This document shows positions 41,034-50,645 of a stretch of 64,000 bases of DNA, piece by piece (position 1 is the first letter of the stretch; each line of letters opens with the position of its first letter). The translations under genes were made by a program, and so were the position numbers. The stretch lies in NCBI RefSeq assembly GCF_000749845.1, contig NZ_JQHM01000002.1, forward strand, positions 496,001-560,000, read 5' to 3'. The notes below the pieces were generated by a model. The model saw nothing but the letters and a program-made list of their open reading frames with translations. It had not been told where the DNA came from and did not search any database. Source of the DNA: Pectobacterium betavasculorum. Its GTDB lineage: Bacteria; Pseudomonadota; Gammaproteobacteria; Enterobacterales; Enterobacteriaceae.

Positions 41034-41763
41034 TTACCGTGAACGCCGCGAACGTCATTGCGAAAAGATCCAGATACTTCTCAACTTCCTGAAAGAAGAA
41101 ACCTACAGCGATTTTAAAACGCTGATGCTGCTTTTTGATTATAAAAATCACAAGCCGCTTTATCTGCTGCTGGCAAAAGCCATCGACATGGGATTCATTC
41201 AAAAACAGACGTTTTGCACAAGAATGGAAAAAATCTCACTATGGGGTATCACCAACGACGGATTATCCGTTGTCGTCACACCCCATGAGGATGGCTTTCC
41301 TGCACGGTTTGAGCCCTCGAAAGTCACTGGCTGGACGCTGATACAGCGCCTTGATCGTCAGCTAACACGGCTCCTTCTTGAGAAGAAAGGCGCTTATGGG
41401 TGGATCAGCGGCGCTAATTCAACATTCCGCAGCCGCTATGAGGTATATCATCGCCCGGCCGGGGTGATAACGTTACCAGACGGAACCGTCATCGCCGTGG
41501 AGACTGAGCGACATCTGAAAACCAAGGCCCGTTATCAGGCAATTATCACCAACCATTTACTGGCGCGTACTCAAAAGCGCTGGATGTACGTTTTCTATAT
41601 CGTGCCAGACCCACAGAAAAAACGGGCTATCGAACTGCTGTTCAATAACATCAAACACGTCATCGTGAATCATCAGCGTATCCTGCTGGAAGCAAAGCAG
41701 CGCAATGTTTTTCGGGTTTATACGGTTGATGAACTTAAACGGTTAGCGTTAAATTTTGACTAA
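41020..41763 (+). CDS. MobC-like relaxation/mobilisation protein
   Basis: A 247-aa protein beginning MLISDYRERRERHCEKIQ after a strong AAAGGAGG site; the frame opens 17 codons earlier without one. It resembles MobC/replication-relaxation proteins of mobilisable islands: an N-terminal winged-helix region (residues about 15-80) and a C-terminal part with LPDGTVIAVETERHLKTKAR, which has the look of a nuclease-fold core. Such proteins assist a relaxase, but no relaxase is present here, so the island may be only partly mobilisable or rely on others. Confidence 0.75.
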   Translation: MLISDYRERRERHCEKIQILLNFLKEETYSDFKTLMLLFDYKNHKPLYLLLAKAIDMGFIQKQTFCTRMEKISLWGITNDGLSVVVTPHEDGFPARFEPSKVTGWTLIQRLDRQLTRLLLEKKGAYGWISGANSTFRSRYEVYHRPAGVITLPDGTVIAVETERHLKTKARYQAIITNHLLARTQKRWMYVFYIVPDPQKKRAIELLFNNIKHVIVNHQRILLEAKQRNVFRVYTVDELKRLALNFD

Positions 41764-41781
41764 TTGCTGAACAACCACGCG

Positions 41782-41793
41782 GAGTATATACTC
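41782..41793. promoter_or_regulatory. Palindromic operator of ccdAB
   Basis: GAGTATATACTC, a perfect 12-bp palindrome 29 bp before the ccdA start and overlapping the likely promoter. CcdA/CcdB complexes repress their own operon at short palindromes of this kind on plasmid F. Confidence 0.6.
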
Positions 41794-41821
41794 AAAGTAT
41801 GCACACGAGAGGAGCACTATC

Positions 41822-42040
41822 ATGAAACACCGCGTCAGCGTTACCGTGGACAAAGACAATTATCAGGTTCTGAGTGCTGCCGGAGTCAATATTTCTGGTC
41901 TGGTAAATGATGCCATTGGCAAAGAAGCCCGCCGTATCAAGGCTGAGGAGTGGAAGAAAGAAAACCGTGAGGGGATGGAAGAAGTCGCCCGATTTATCGC
42001 TCAGAATGGCTCCTTTGCGGATGAAAACAGGAACTGGTGA
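41822..42040 (+). CDS. ccdA: Type II antitoxin CcdA
   Basis: A 72-aa antitoxin that neutralises CcdB and, with it, represses the operon. N-terminal ribbon-helix-helix ([20 protein letters not shown]), then a flexible C-terminal arm ([20 protein letters not shown] ... [11 protein letters not shown]) that is the toxin-binding part; the last residues match F-plasmid CcdA closely. AGAGGAG precedes the ATG. The stop is 2 bp from the ccdB start. Confidence 0.93.
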   Translation: MKHRVSVTVDKDNYQVLSAAGVNISGLVNDAIGKEARRIKAEEWKKENREGMEEVARFIAQNGSFADENRNW

Positions 42041-42042
42041 TC

Positions 42043-42348
42043 ATGCAATTCATTGTTTATGAATACAAAAGAGCCAGTCACTACAAAATGTTTGTCGATG
42101 TCCAGAGTGATATTGTCGACACACCAAAGCGGCGCATGGTCATCCCGCTTATTGAATCACATCACTTGTCTGAGAAAGTGAATAAAACACTGTTCCCTCT
42201 GATCCGCATCGATGGAGAAGATTATCGGCTGATGACTACTGAGCTATCGAGCGTTCCTGTTGAGGTGATTTGTGGAGAAATCGCGTATCTTGGCAACTAC
42301 GCGGACGAGATTAAGGATGCTATTAATCTTATGTTTTGGGGGATTTGA
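42043..42348 (+). CDS. ccdB: Type II toxin CcdB (gyrase poison)
   Basis: A 101-aa toxin that traps DNA gyrase subunit A on DNA. Starts [20 protein letters not shown] and ends [10 protein letters not shown], the C-terminal Trp-Gly-Ile being needed for killing in F CcdB. Full length, no disruption. The GTG at 42037 would add two residues; ATG 42043 matches the family. Forms an addiction module that helps keep island 2 in the chromosome. Confidence 0.94.
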   Translation: MQFIVYEYKRASHYKMFVDVQSDIVDTPKRRMVIPLIESHHLSEKVNKTLFPLIRIDGEDYRLMTTELSSVPVEVICGEIAYLGNYADEIKDAINLMFWGI

Positions 42349-42549
42349 AGGGGGTTCAGCATGTTTGCATTGAACTTTACTCATGGCTATATCCAGGACA
42401 TCAGCGTGTTGAAAAGTTTCTAAAAGTGAATTTGTCAATTTATCGGGATACTTACACTGGAAATACAGTTCATCCAGAAATTCGCGATAGGTAACTTCTT
42501 CCGGTGAAGAGATTTGCTGGTCTGTAAACACCTGCTCGTAGTCAAACAC
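42349..42549 (-). pseudogene. Weak gene fragment beside ccdB
   Basis: On the minus strand the frame ending upstream at a stop near 42575 reads LFLVGKVVFDYEQVFTDQQI, then ISSPEEVTYREFLDELYFQC and KYPDKLTNSLLETF, which looks like true protein, then runs on into the ccdB antisense. It may be the 3' part of a gene cut when ccdAB was inserted. No family recognised. The rest of 42549-42719 shows nothing. Confidence 0.25.
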
Positions 42550-42692
42550 TACCTTCCCTACCAGGAATAACTGCGGTTATCAACCACATGCTCTGGAAAT
42601 ATGTTCAGCAACAGTATGTCACTTTAGTCAATTTCCGAGCAGTTTAATGAGCTTCTTAAGGACTGACGGAGAGCACGTCTGAAATAATAGAG

Positions 42693-42721
42693 AAATGGCG
42701 TGATGATCAAGCACGCCATTT
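42693..42721. terminator. Hairpin closing the 377-aa/98-aa cassette
   Basis: Perfect 10-bp stem AAATGGCGTG/CACGCCATTT with a 9-nt loop, at the very end of the 98-codon frame (stop at 42720). Only a moderate T content follows in the minus direction. Confidence 0.55.
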
Positions 42722-43016
42722 ACTGCATCGTGTAGCCAGAATAAGCCAGCCCTAACAGAGAGCTGCACGAAACCAGAAGACGTTTTGAGATTGTGAATAT
42801 CGGTGATTTGGCTGAATAGTACGGGCGGATATAGCTACTACCAATACCAAAATTAGCTTGGGAACGCACCAAGAATGCAGCGGAAACACAGAGACTGACT
42901 ACCCAGCTGGAACGGCGGTATCTGTAATCGGGACTCACAGAACCGCGTTGAAAAGGGGCCGAAACCAGCCCCGTAGAGTATTCGTGCAATGGCGTTAAGA
43001 TCTGACCAGATATCAC
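42720..43016 (-). CDS. Unassigned 98-aa frame coupled to the 377-aa gene
   Basis: GTG start overlapping the stop of the upstream gene (GTGA, 43013-43016) and an end exactly at a hairpin make this frame credible as the second gene of a pair. The product has a hydrophobic stretch (WVVSLCVSAAFLV) and a second C-terminal one (LLVSCSSLLGLAYSG), separated by a polar, Tyr-rich part. It could be a small membrane protein. I do not recognise it, and it may still be chance. Confidence 0.35.
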   Translation of the reverse strand: MISGQILTPLHEYSTGLVSAPFQRGSVSPDYRYRRSSWVVSLCVSAAFLVRSQANFGIGSSYIRPYYSAKSPIFTISKRLLVSCSSLLGLAYSGYTMQ

Positions 43017-44146
43017 TGCCTAAGCAGGGTAATCAGTCTGTCGGCCACCATGTCCAGTACTTTTATCAGTTCCGCCGTAGAACCAGCGCACTGTCTATTG
43101 GGATTCTCGTTGTTGTTAAATTGTTCGAGCTCCAGTTTAAACGTACGAAGGCTGTCAGACCGAGGCATGCCTACTGAAGGCGGAGCGTCCAGTATTTTGA
43201 TCTGTACGAACTCTTTATTGATACCTGGCGAATTGTCCTTGAGTAAATTATTCCAGACATAGAGTCGAGCTATTTTCTGCACCTGATGGTCAGAAGTACG
43301 GCTAGCGATGTCAACACTCAGTTGCGCTTTTTCCAGTTTCAGACGCAGATGTTCAAGATAAAGATCATCTGTGGACTTCATGTGGTCGATAATGATCACA
43401 TCAAACGCGGCTTTGGTCTGTTTGCCGATTACATTAGGCTGACGATCAGTCTCCTCAAACAAAAACGTTATCATCCTCTCCAGGTCTTCAGTTCGCCTGT
43501 AAGCTATCCCAGAGGCACCGTCCAGTCCGGCAACCAGTTGCTCTTCCTGTAAAAGTCCCCAACTTACTAGATTACTTCGGGCACGCAAACTCCGGCCGTC
43601 GCTCTGACTGACCCACTCGTTGACGGCAGAAGCACAATCGGGATAGCCACAGAGGGGCACCGTATCGCGGATATAAAAAGCAAGGGCATACTCTATTTGT
43701 GAACAGGTCAGCTCACTGAGCATGCTCAGGAAATGGAGTTTATCCCTCATATCCACCTCACTTTCCACCATCCGGACGGTCAGACGGGCATAGTATTCAG
43801 CCTTTCCGACCTCATCATCCTGAATTACCCGGCGGATGGCCACCAGTAAATCATCATCCTGGATATCGAGGTCTTTACGATTGATCTCTATGAGACCGCA
43901 GATGTAATCCTCCAGACGCCGCTGGCGGAAATCCCTCTCCCGGTCAGCAAGTCCAGCAAGCGCTTCCCCTAGGATTTCCAAGAGATCCCCGGCAACGGGG
44001 ATTTTTTTGACAGCAGCCCAAAATGTTCGGCTTGCTACCTTGCTGAGAGCCCGATCGTTTTTTATGGCCAGAAGTTCTTCGCTTGCCCTGGCCAAAAACG
44101 AGCTGCCCTTTCCGGTTTTTTTGTCCAGCGAATTCTGATCGCTCAT
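43013..44146 (-). CDS. Unassigned 377-aa cargo protein
   Basis: Preceded by a strong AGGAGGT site and starting MSDQNSLDKKTGKGSSFLAR. The first 90 residues contain an amphipathic/hydrophobic stretch (AVKKIPVAGDLLEILGEALAG) that could contact membrane; the middle (residues about 95-200) and C-terminal part (YLEHLRLKLEKAQLSVDIAS, RLYVWNNLLKDNSPG) are helical. No enzymatic motif is seen. It lies between CcdAB and the octamer repeat in island 2, in a position typical of variable cargo such as defence or competition genes; that role is inference only. Confidence 0.7.
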   Translation of the reverse strand: MSDQNSLDKKTGKGSSFLARASEELLAIKNDRALSKVASRTFWAAVKKIPVAGDLLEILGEALAGLADRERDFRQRRLEDYICGLIEINRKDLDIQDDDLLVAIRRVIQDDEVGKAEYYARLTVRMVESEVDMRDKLHFLSMLSELTCSQIEYALAFYIRDTVPLCGYPDCASAVNEWVSQSDGRSLRARSNLVSWGLLQEEQLVAGLDGASGIAYRRTEDLERMITFLFEETDRQPNVIGKQTKAAFDVIIIDHMKSTDDLYLEHLRLKLEKAQLSVDIASRTSDHQVQKIARLYVWNNLLKDNSPGINKEFVQIKILDAPPSVGMPRSDSLRTFKLELEQFNNNENPNRQCAGSTAELIKVLDMVADRLITLLRQ

Positions 44147-45053
44147 ACGACCTCCTGTACATACACAGTGATGTTCACAGCAGAATCCACTTCTAGGCTA
44201 CGTTTCATAGCATATGCAATCTCTTCTGTTCTTACTGACATGGCGCTATCCAGTGAGTCTGTAGCCGGCACCGAAGCTACCAAATTCGTGCCTGATCTGA
44301 TGGGCAATTTATCCTCAGGCCTGCTCGCTACCTAAAAGTTTCGTCAGGAGTGCTCGACAAACGATTTTATCGTCATGGTTTAATACTACACCATGCTGGA
44401 ATTTGAACGGATAGTAAAACCATTCGAGCTACGGTTTTATATGTGAATATAAACACTGTGCCGCCTTATAAATTAAAAGTCAGGTTTAAACATCAACTAT
44501 AATCTTTCTCGTTAAATTTATTAATAAACAGCTCGGTTGGTTATATAATTTTGCATTCGCTACTGCAGATTCGAAGTCACTATTCTCGGATTTATCCCTC
44601 CCCTCTCGGCTCCGCCGCAATAACACCAGATACAGTATCACATCAGCGGTCGATGCCACCAGATATCGAAGCCGTGACGGTGCGGCAGGGGAAAAACCGT
44701 GTTTTTTACCTGCCTTGCCATCCTACATTTCTAAAAGCTGCCTATTGTTGAAAAGTCGGATCTTCTATAAAGGGTGATTCGATAATTTACCAATACAATT
44801 ACAGATCATCAGATCATCAGATCATCAGATCATCAGATCATCAGATCATCAGATCATCAGATCATCAGATCATCAGATCATCAGATCATCAGATCATCAG
44901 ATCATCAATAAAATTATTATTTCTTTATGTGATTACTCCTTTGATAATTGTCACTATACCAATTAAAGGGATGGGATGATTCGTCAGGTGACGTATTTTG
45001 ATTACGAGATATGATGACTTGTTTTGCATCAATGAACAGAAAAGGAGTACTGA
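44147..45053. other. 907-bp gene-free gap in island 2
   Basis: Mostly AT-rich DNA. It holds the promoter of the 377-aa gene (near 44160), a 66-codon frame at 44551-44751 without similarity I can name, and the octamer array listed separately. I see no RNA gene. Confidence 0.5.
44802..44905 (+). repeat. 13 tandem copies of the octamer CAGATCAT
   Basis: Thirteen perfect, uninterrupted copies of CAGATCAT (104 bp), 149 bp before the start of the gene at 45054. All three plus-strand frames through it are free of stops (same octapeptide in each), while the minus strand has stops. Perfect long simple repeats of this sort change length by slippage. Confidence 0.97.
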
Positions 45054-45374
45054 ATGTCACAAGCAATAAATCCACGACCATTATATGAAATTTTGATTGA
45101 GTTGGAAAAAGTCGGACACTCCGCGTTGTGGTTAACGTCACCACACGGGAAAGACTGTCTTGAACGATATCCTTTCGATCAAAGCCAGTGGTACCTGCCG
45201 AACATCATTACCGGTGACGGCAGAACGGTGGCACACCGAGAAGAACGCCCTAACGGTTGGCTGCTATGTGGAGACTGGAAAACTACCCAATGCCGACCCA
45301 GTGCCGCGTTGCCTACCGATGCCATCCCTCTGGATGAACGCCTGAAATTTCATCTGATTGCCAGGGGAAAATGA
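45054..45374 (+). CDS. Unassigned 106-aa protein next to the octamer array
   Basis: Good ribosome site AAAAGGAG before ATG 45054. The protein is small and polar (PLYEILIELEKVGHSALWLT, then SPHGKDCLERYPFD and PNGWLLCGDWKT), with two to three Cys and many Trp, no membrane segment. Its end runs to 45374, 28 bp before the next start, so the two likely share a transcript. No family recognised. Confidence 0.6.
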   Translation: MSQAINPRPLYEILIELEKVGHSALWLTSPHGKDCLERYPFDQSQWYLPNIITGDGRTVAHREERPNGWLLCGDWKTTQCRPSAALPTDAIPLDERLKFHLIARGK

Positions 45375-45402
45375 TGGCTGGGGTATCAACAAAGGAATAT
45401 GT

Positions 45403-46095
45403 ATGACTGACTGGATTATCGCTACCGAGGGTGTGAAAGTTATCAAAGACAGCGTCGGTCTGTGGCCACAGATTATCACAGCAATCTCATCCGCCGGTGC
45501 AGCACTCGGAGGTGTGGGTCTATCACACCATTTTACGCGTAAACGCGAGGAAGCGACTGCAACACGAAAACGTAAAGAGGAACATCTGTTTATTACAACC
45601 GAACTAGTCTTCCTGCTGGAACGGTTTGCAGATGAGTGCTCGCAGGTAGCCGCTGATAGCGGCGAACCAGATTTGCAAGGAGAATATTCTGTCAGTGTAC
45701 AGCCCCCCAAGCTCAAAATGGATGAGGTTACTGGGGACTGGCGCACCCTTCCAGTAAGAATAATGTACAGAATTCGTGAACTGCCTATCCTGCAGAATGA
45801 AGCCAACAGATTTATTGCCAGCATTTCGGAATATGACTGGGCACCTTTTTACAACGATAGCTTTAAAGAGCGGCAGTATCAGTACGCCCGGTTGGGGCTG
45901 AAAGCACTGATACTGGCCATTCGCTTGCGTAAAACGGCAGGGCTTCCCTCGACACGACTGGATGCTACCGAGTGGTCTGCGATGCCGCAGATGTGGAACG
46001 TATGGCGACGCGAGCGCAAAAATCGAGCACAGCGTTGCAGGGAAAGGGCTGAAGGGGATATCGATATTCAAGCAGCCGACCAACAACCCACATAG
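45403..46095 (+). CDS. Unassigned 230-aa protein with an N-terminal membrane segment
   Basis: Starts MTDWIIATEGVKVIKDSVG after AAAGGA; the frame begins 15 codons earlier without a ribosome site. Hydrophobic segment at about residues 20-42 (QIITAISSAGAALGGVGLS) and then a basic, helical body (TRKREEATATRKRKEEHLFI, LVFLLERFADECSQ). Looks like a single-pass membrane-anchored protein with a cytosolic domain. Partner of the 106-aa gene by position. No family recognised. Confidence 0.6.
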   Translation: MTDWIIATEGVKVIKDSVGLWPQIITAISSAGAALGGVGLSHHFTRKREEATATRKRKEEHLFITTELVFLLERFADECSQVAADSGEPDLQGEYSVSVQPPKLKMDEVTGDWRTLPVRIMYRIRELPILQNEANRFIASISEYDWAPFYNDSFKERQYQYARLGLKALILAIRLRKTAGLPSTRLDATEWSAMPQMWNVWRRERKNRAQRCRERAEGDIDIQAADQQPT

Positions 46096-46309
46096 CTGAA
46101 GAGCAGATATGATTTTACTTGCCGTTCCGGCGCATATTGCGCCGGTTTCACTTTTTGTAGCCACCGATTACCCGTTCGCCCTAGCGCTGCGTCAGATGGC
46201 CACTATCCACGACAGAGCCTCCATAATAAAAGGCAACTCAATTTGTAAACACACCCGTTTTAGTTCCACAAAAATGTTTGATATTACCAAACATAGTGCC
46301 ATTCTAAGA

Positions 46310-47088
<779 letters not shown>

Positions 47089-47246
47089 GATGTTATCCTC
47101 TAACATACACTCTGGATATTAATCATACAGCAAACGTAACGCTAATGTCATTACGATTTATTAGTACCATGGGAACCGAACCAAAGGAACGAACCGGGTA
47201 TTTCTTTATCGCATGTGACCCATCATTCTGATCTATTTATAAAAAT

Positions 47247-47341
47247 ACGGGTCAACCTGCGGGTCTTGACAACAGACACGGTTAAAATTTATGCTACATT
47301 TCAATTTAATAGAAAGCTGAATGATCCCGAGTCCGGCACCA
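47247..47341 (+). other. Island 2/3 junction: arm repeat and att remnant
   Basis: ACGGGTCAACCTGCGGGTCT (47247-47266), matching in design the left arm GTGGGTCAGATTGCGGGTCA of islands 2 and 3, then GATCCCGAGTCCGGCACCA (47323-47341), a tRNA-Phe 3'-end remnant. The gap from 47089 to 47481 has no gene; most of it repeats in the gap before integrase 4. Confidence 0.75.
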
Positions 47342-47481
47342 CTATTCTTTTTTTATGCTTCCTTATGAATTCTTATATTGTTTAAATTCAATGGGTTGGC
47401 GTAAAAATCTTTTCCGATGCGTTTTGATTTATCCCTTCGTATCGGGGAATTTGTGGGTCAGATTGCGGGTCATTCAGTTCG

Positions 47482-48762
47482 ATGAACGGAAGTGATCCTC
47501 ATAGGTTAACTGACAGTAAAGTCCGATCTGAGAAACCTCTCGCAAAATCTTATAAGCTCACTGATTCGCAAGGCCTGTACCTCACGGTATCTACCAGTGG
47601 CGCTAAGCTATGGTATTTCCGCTATCGCTTCGGCGGTAAAGAAAGCCGTCTGGCCTTTGGCCCCTACCCTCAAATCACACTGGCAGAAGCCCGCGAAAAG
47701 CGCGATGCGGCACGTAAGCTATTGGCATCCGGCATCAGCCCTTCCCAACTTCGCAAAACGAACAATCCTGCAGTTGATGAATCCAACACCTTTCAGTATG
47801 TCGCGACAGCATGGCACACCAGCAGCTTCAAGCTCTGGTCAGACGCGCACGCCGATAAAATCCTCACCTGCCTGAAACGCTACGTTTTCCCCGCGATTGG
47901 CACGATGGATATCACGCAGGTTGAAACCCACCATCTTGCGCAGTTGGTTAAGGCGATTGACGACAAAGGCGTGCATGACGTCGCCGGACGGATACGCCAG
48001 CACCTGACTAAAATCATGCGCCACGCCGTCCAGCAGGGCGTGATTAAATATAATCCGGCTTACGATTTGGATGGCGTCGTGACCCCGGTCGTGACCCAAC
48101 ATCACCCCGCCCTGCCGCTGAAACGCCTGCCTGAACTGCTGGAGAAGATGGAGAACTACAAAGGCCGGATGCTGACCCGTCTTGCGCTGGAGCTGAATCT
48201 GCATGTGTTTCTGCGCTCCAGTGAACTGCGTTTTGCCCGCTGGGATGAATTCAATCTAAAAGCACATATCTGGAGCGTGCCCGCCCAGCGCGAAGCGGTA
48301 GATGGCGTGCGGTTCTCAGAGCGTGGCGCAAAAATGAAGGATGAACATCTGGTGCCGCTGTCACGGCAGGCGGTCGCCCTGCTGAAACAGATTCAGGCGT
48401 ATTCTGGCGAATCGGTCTTCGTTTTTCCGGGTGCACATACCCTGAACAAGCCGATGAGTGAAAACACCATCAACAAGGCGCTGCGCGTGATTGGCTACGA
48501 CACCAAAACCGAAATCTGCGGCCACGGCTTCAGGACAATGGCCTGTAGCGCCCTGAACGAGTCCGGACGCTGGTCAAAAGACGCCATTGAGCGACAGATG
48601 AGCCACAAAGAGCGCAACGGCGTACGGGCGGCTTACGTGCATAAAGCGGAGCATCTGGAAGCCAGAATCGAAATGATGCAGTGGTGGTCGGATTATCTGG
48701 ACGTCAACCGTGAAGGATATGTCGCACCGTATATTTATGCGCGAAGTTATACGGCTGGCTAA
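47482..48762 (+). CDS. P4-type tyrosine integrase, island 3
   Basis: A 426-aa integrase, near-identical to integrase 2 except for about 20 scattered changes (for example SEKPL for SAKPL, and SGRWSKDA in place of SGCWSKDA). All catalytic residues present: RSSELRFARW, CGHGFRTMA, VRAAYVHKAEHL. It has the same upstream 60-bp block, with GTGGGTCAGATTGCGGGTCA at 47453-47472. Recent duplication of the module is the simplest explanation. Confidence 0.93.
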   Translation: MNGSDPHRLTDSKVRSEKPLAKSYKLTDSQGLYLTVSTSGAKLWYFRYRFGGKESRLAFGPYPQITLAEAREKRDAARKLLASGISPSQLRKTNNPAVDESNTFQYVATAWHTSSFKLWSDAHADKILTCLKRYVFPAIGTMDITQVETHHLAQLVKAIDDKGVHDVAGRIRQHLTKIMRHAVQQGVIKYNPAYDLDGVVTPVVTQHHPALPLKRLPELLEKMENYKGRMLTRLALELNLHVFLRSSELRFARWDEFNLKAHIWSVPAQREAVDGVRFSERGAKMKDEHLVPLSRQAVALLKQIQAYSGESVFVFPGAHTLNKPMSENTINKALRVIGYDTKTEICGHGFRTMACSALNESGRWSKDAIERQMSHKERNGVRAAYVHKAEHLEARIEMMQWWSDYLDVNREGYVAPYIYARSYTAG

Positions 48763-48778
48763 CGCGCTACGCTTGTTG

Positions 48779-48821
48779 GCTCCTGACGGGCTTTCTATGT
48801 GATAGAAAACCCGTCAGGAGC
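48779..48821 (+). terminator. Terminator after integrase 3
   Basis: GCTCCTGACGGG (48779-48790) / CCCGTCAGGAGC (48810-48821), then TTTTCG; the same structure as after integrase 2. Confidence 0.8.
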
Positions 48822-48866
48822 TTTTCGTAAAATCATTCGAGCATTCTGCCAAACATTTCTTATACG

Positions 48867-49061
48867 TCAGGATTTCACTGGCTTATCGCGTTTTGGCGCT
48901 GCCAGTTTTCGGTTGCAAGAATCCAGAACCCAGGCTGAAAAATTAGCGTCGGGATCTTCCGTTCTCTCCTGTGCAACGCTGGCGTTTATTTCTTCGATAA
49001 GCTCATGCGGGAAGCGAATTCCCTTTGTGGTCGAACGCTTGTTTTTAGAACCTGTAGGCAT
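48867..49061 (-). CDS. YlcI/YnfO-like small DNA-binding protein
   Basis: A 64-aa protein starting MPTGSKNKRSTTKGIRFPHE, then LIEEINASVAQER and FSAWVLDSCNRKLAA: strand-helix-helix pattern, like the YlcI/YnfO family of prophage proteins (ribbon-helix-helix-like). It occupies the same place after the integrase as the Arc-like gene in island 2. Start at 49061 matches the family; a frame to 49097 is longer but less likely. Confidence 0.65.
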   Translation of the reverse strand: MPTGSKNKRSTTKGIRFPHELIEEINASVAQERTEDPDANFSAWVLDSCNRKLAAPKRDKPVKS

Positions 49062-49123
49062 GCCGTTTTCCTTTCTCGCTGAACGCACACTATACAAGGA
49101 AAAATATTTTTAAACACGTTGAC

Positions 49124-49159
49124 GTGTATGTGCACCTAGCGCTAAGGTGTATGAACACC
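49124..49159. promoter_or_regulatory. Repeated GTGTATG...CACC sites upstream of the YlcI-like gene
   Basis: GTGTATGTGCACC (49124-49136) and GTGTATGAACACC (49147-49159), 23 bp apart; the second is an inverted repeat (GGTGT/ACACC). Possible operators of the small DNA-binding protein at 49061. Confidence 0.35.
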
Positions 49160-49187
49160 AAGAGCAAATTCATGGTGAAAAACGAAA

Positions 49188-49229
49188 CCCGGCAGTGCGC
49201 TAACACTAACCGGGCTTCTGACCACAACA
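49188..49229 (+). ncRNA. Second copy of the stem-loop/CTGACCACAACATTA unit
   Basis: CCCGGCAGTG (49188-49197) pairs with CACTAACCGGG (49204-49214), followed by CTTCTGACCACAACATTA. It is the counterpart of 39719-39763. Here no protein gene follows; toxin copy 2 converges on it 38 bp later. Confidence 0.35.
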
Positions 49230-49267
49230 TTAGCGCAAACAAGCTTATGCTGGAATCCAATTAAGCA

Positions 49268-50046
<779 letters not shown>

Positions 50047-50206
50047 GATGTTATCCTCGAATATACTCTCTGGATATTAATCATACAGCAGCCGTAACGC
50101 TAATGTCATTACGATTTATCGGCATCATAGGGAACCGAACCAAAGGAAATCACTGGGCTATTTATCGCACATATATCCCAGCGTTATGATATTCAATAGA
50201 AAACAT

Positions 50207-50428
50207 GAGTCAACCCACGGGTCTTGACAACAGCCACGATTAAAATTTATGTTACATTTCAACTTCATAGAAAGCTGAATGTTCCCGAGTCTGCCACTTT
50301 TCCTTTTTTATGCCCCCTTATCAATCCCTATGTTGTTACGATTCAATAAGTTGGCGTAAAAATCTTTTCCGATGCGTTTTGATTTATCCCTTCGTATCGG
50401 GGAATTTGTGGGTCAGATTGCGGGTCAT
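50207..50428 (+). other. Island 3/4 junction: arm repeats and degenerate att
   Basis: GAGTCAACCCACGGGTCT (50207-50224) is the right arm of island 3, diverged; GTTCCCGAGTCTGCCAC (50281-50297) is a decayed copy of the tRNA 3' end; GTGGGTCAGATTGCGGGTCA (50409-50428) is the left arm of island 4. No gene lies in 50047-50436. Confidence 0.65.
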
Positions 50429-50436
50429 TCAGTTCG

Positions 50437-50645
50437 ATGAACGGGAGTGATCCTCATAGGTTAACTGACAGCAAAGTCAGATCCGCGAAACCTCTCGCAA
50501 AATCTTGTAAGCTCACTGACTCGCAAGGCCTGTACCTCACGGTATCACCCAGCGGCGCTAAGCTATGGTATTTCCGCTATCGCCTTAGCGGTAAAGAGAA
50601 CCGTCTGGCCTTTGGTCCCTATCCACAGACTACGCTGGCAGAAGT
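50437..50645 (+). pseudogene. Truncated P4-type integrase of a fourth island
   Basis: The first 69 codons match integrases 2 and 3 almost exactly (TDSKVRSAKPLAKSCKLTDS, LAFGPYPQTTLAE). At about 50644 the similarity stops and the sequence continues straight into the 3' end of the thioesterase gene on the other strand. About 355 codons are missing. It has the same upstream DNA as the other modules. Cannot be functional; island 4 is probably fixed. Confidence 0.92.

Noticed and set aside
44580..44625. Possible tRNA 3'-end fragment (CCCCTCTCGGCTCCGCC)
   Set aside because: Resembles the end of a tRNA-Ser-like gene only loosely; no cloverleaf can be built around it.
44551..44751. 66-codon frame in the island 2 gap
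   Set aside because: No ribosome site and no recognisable similarity; most likely chance.
44802..44905. CRISPR array
   Set aside because: The units are only 8 bp, perfectly tandem, with no spacers and no cas genes nearby.
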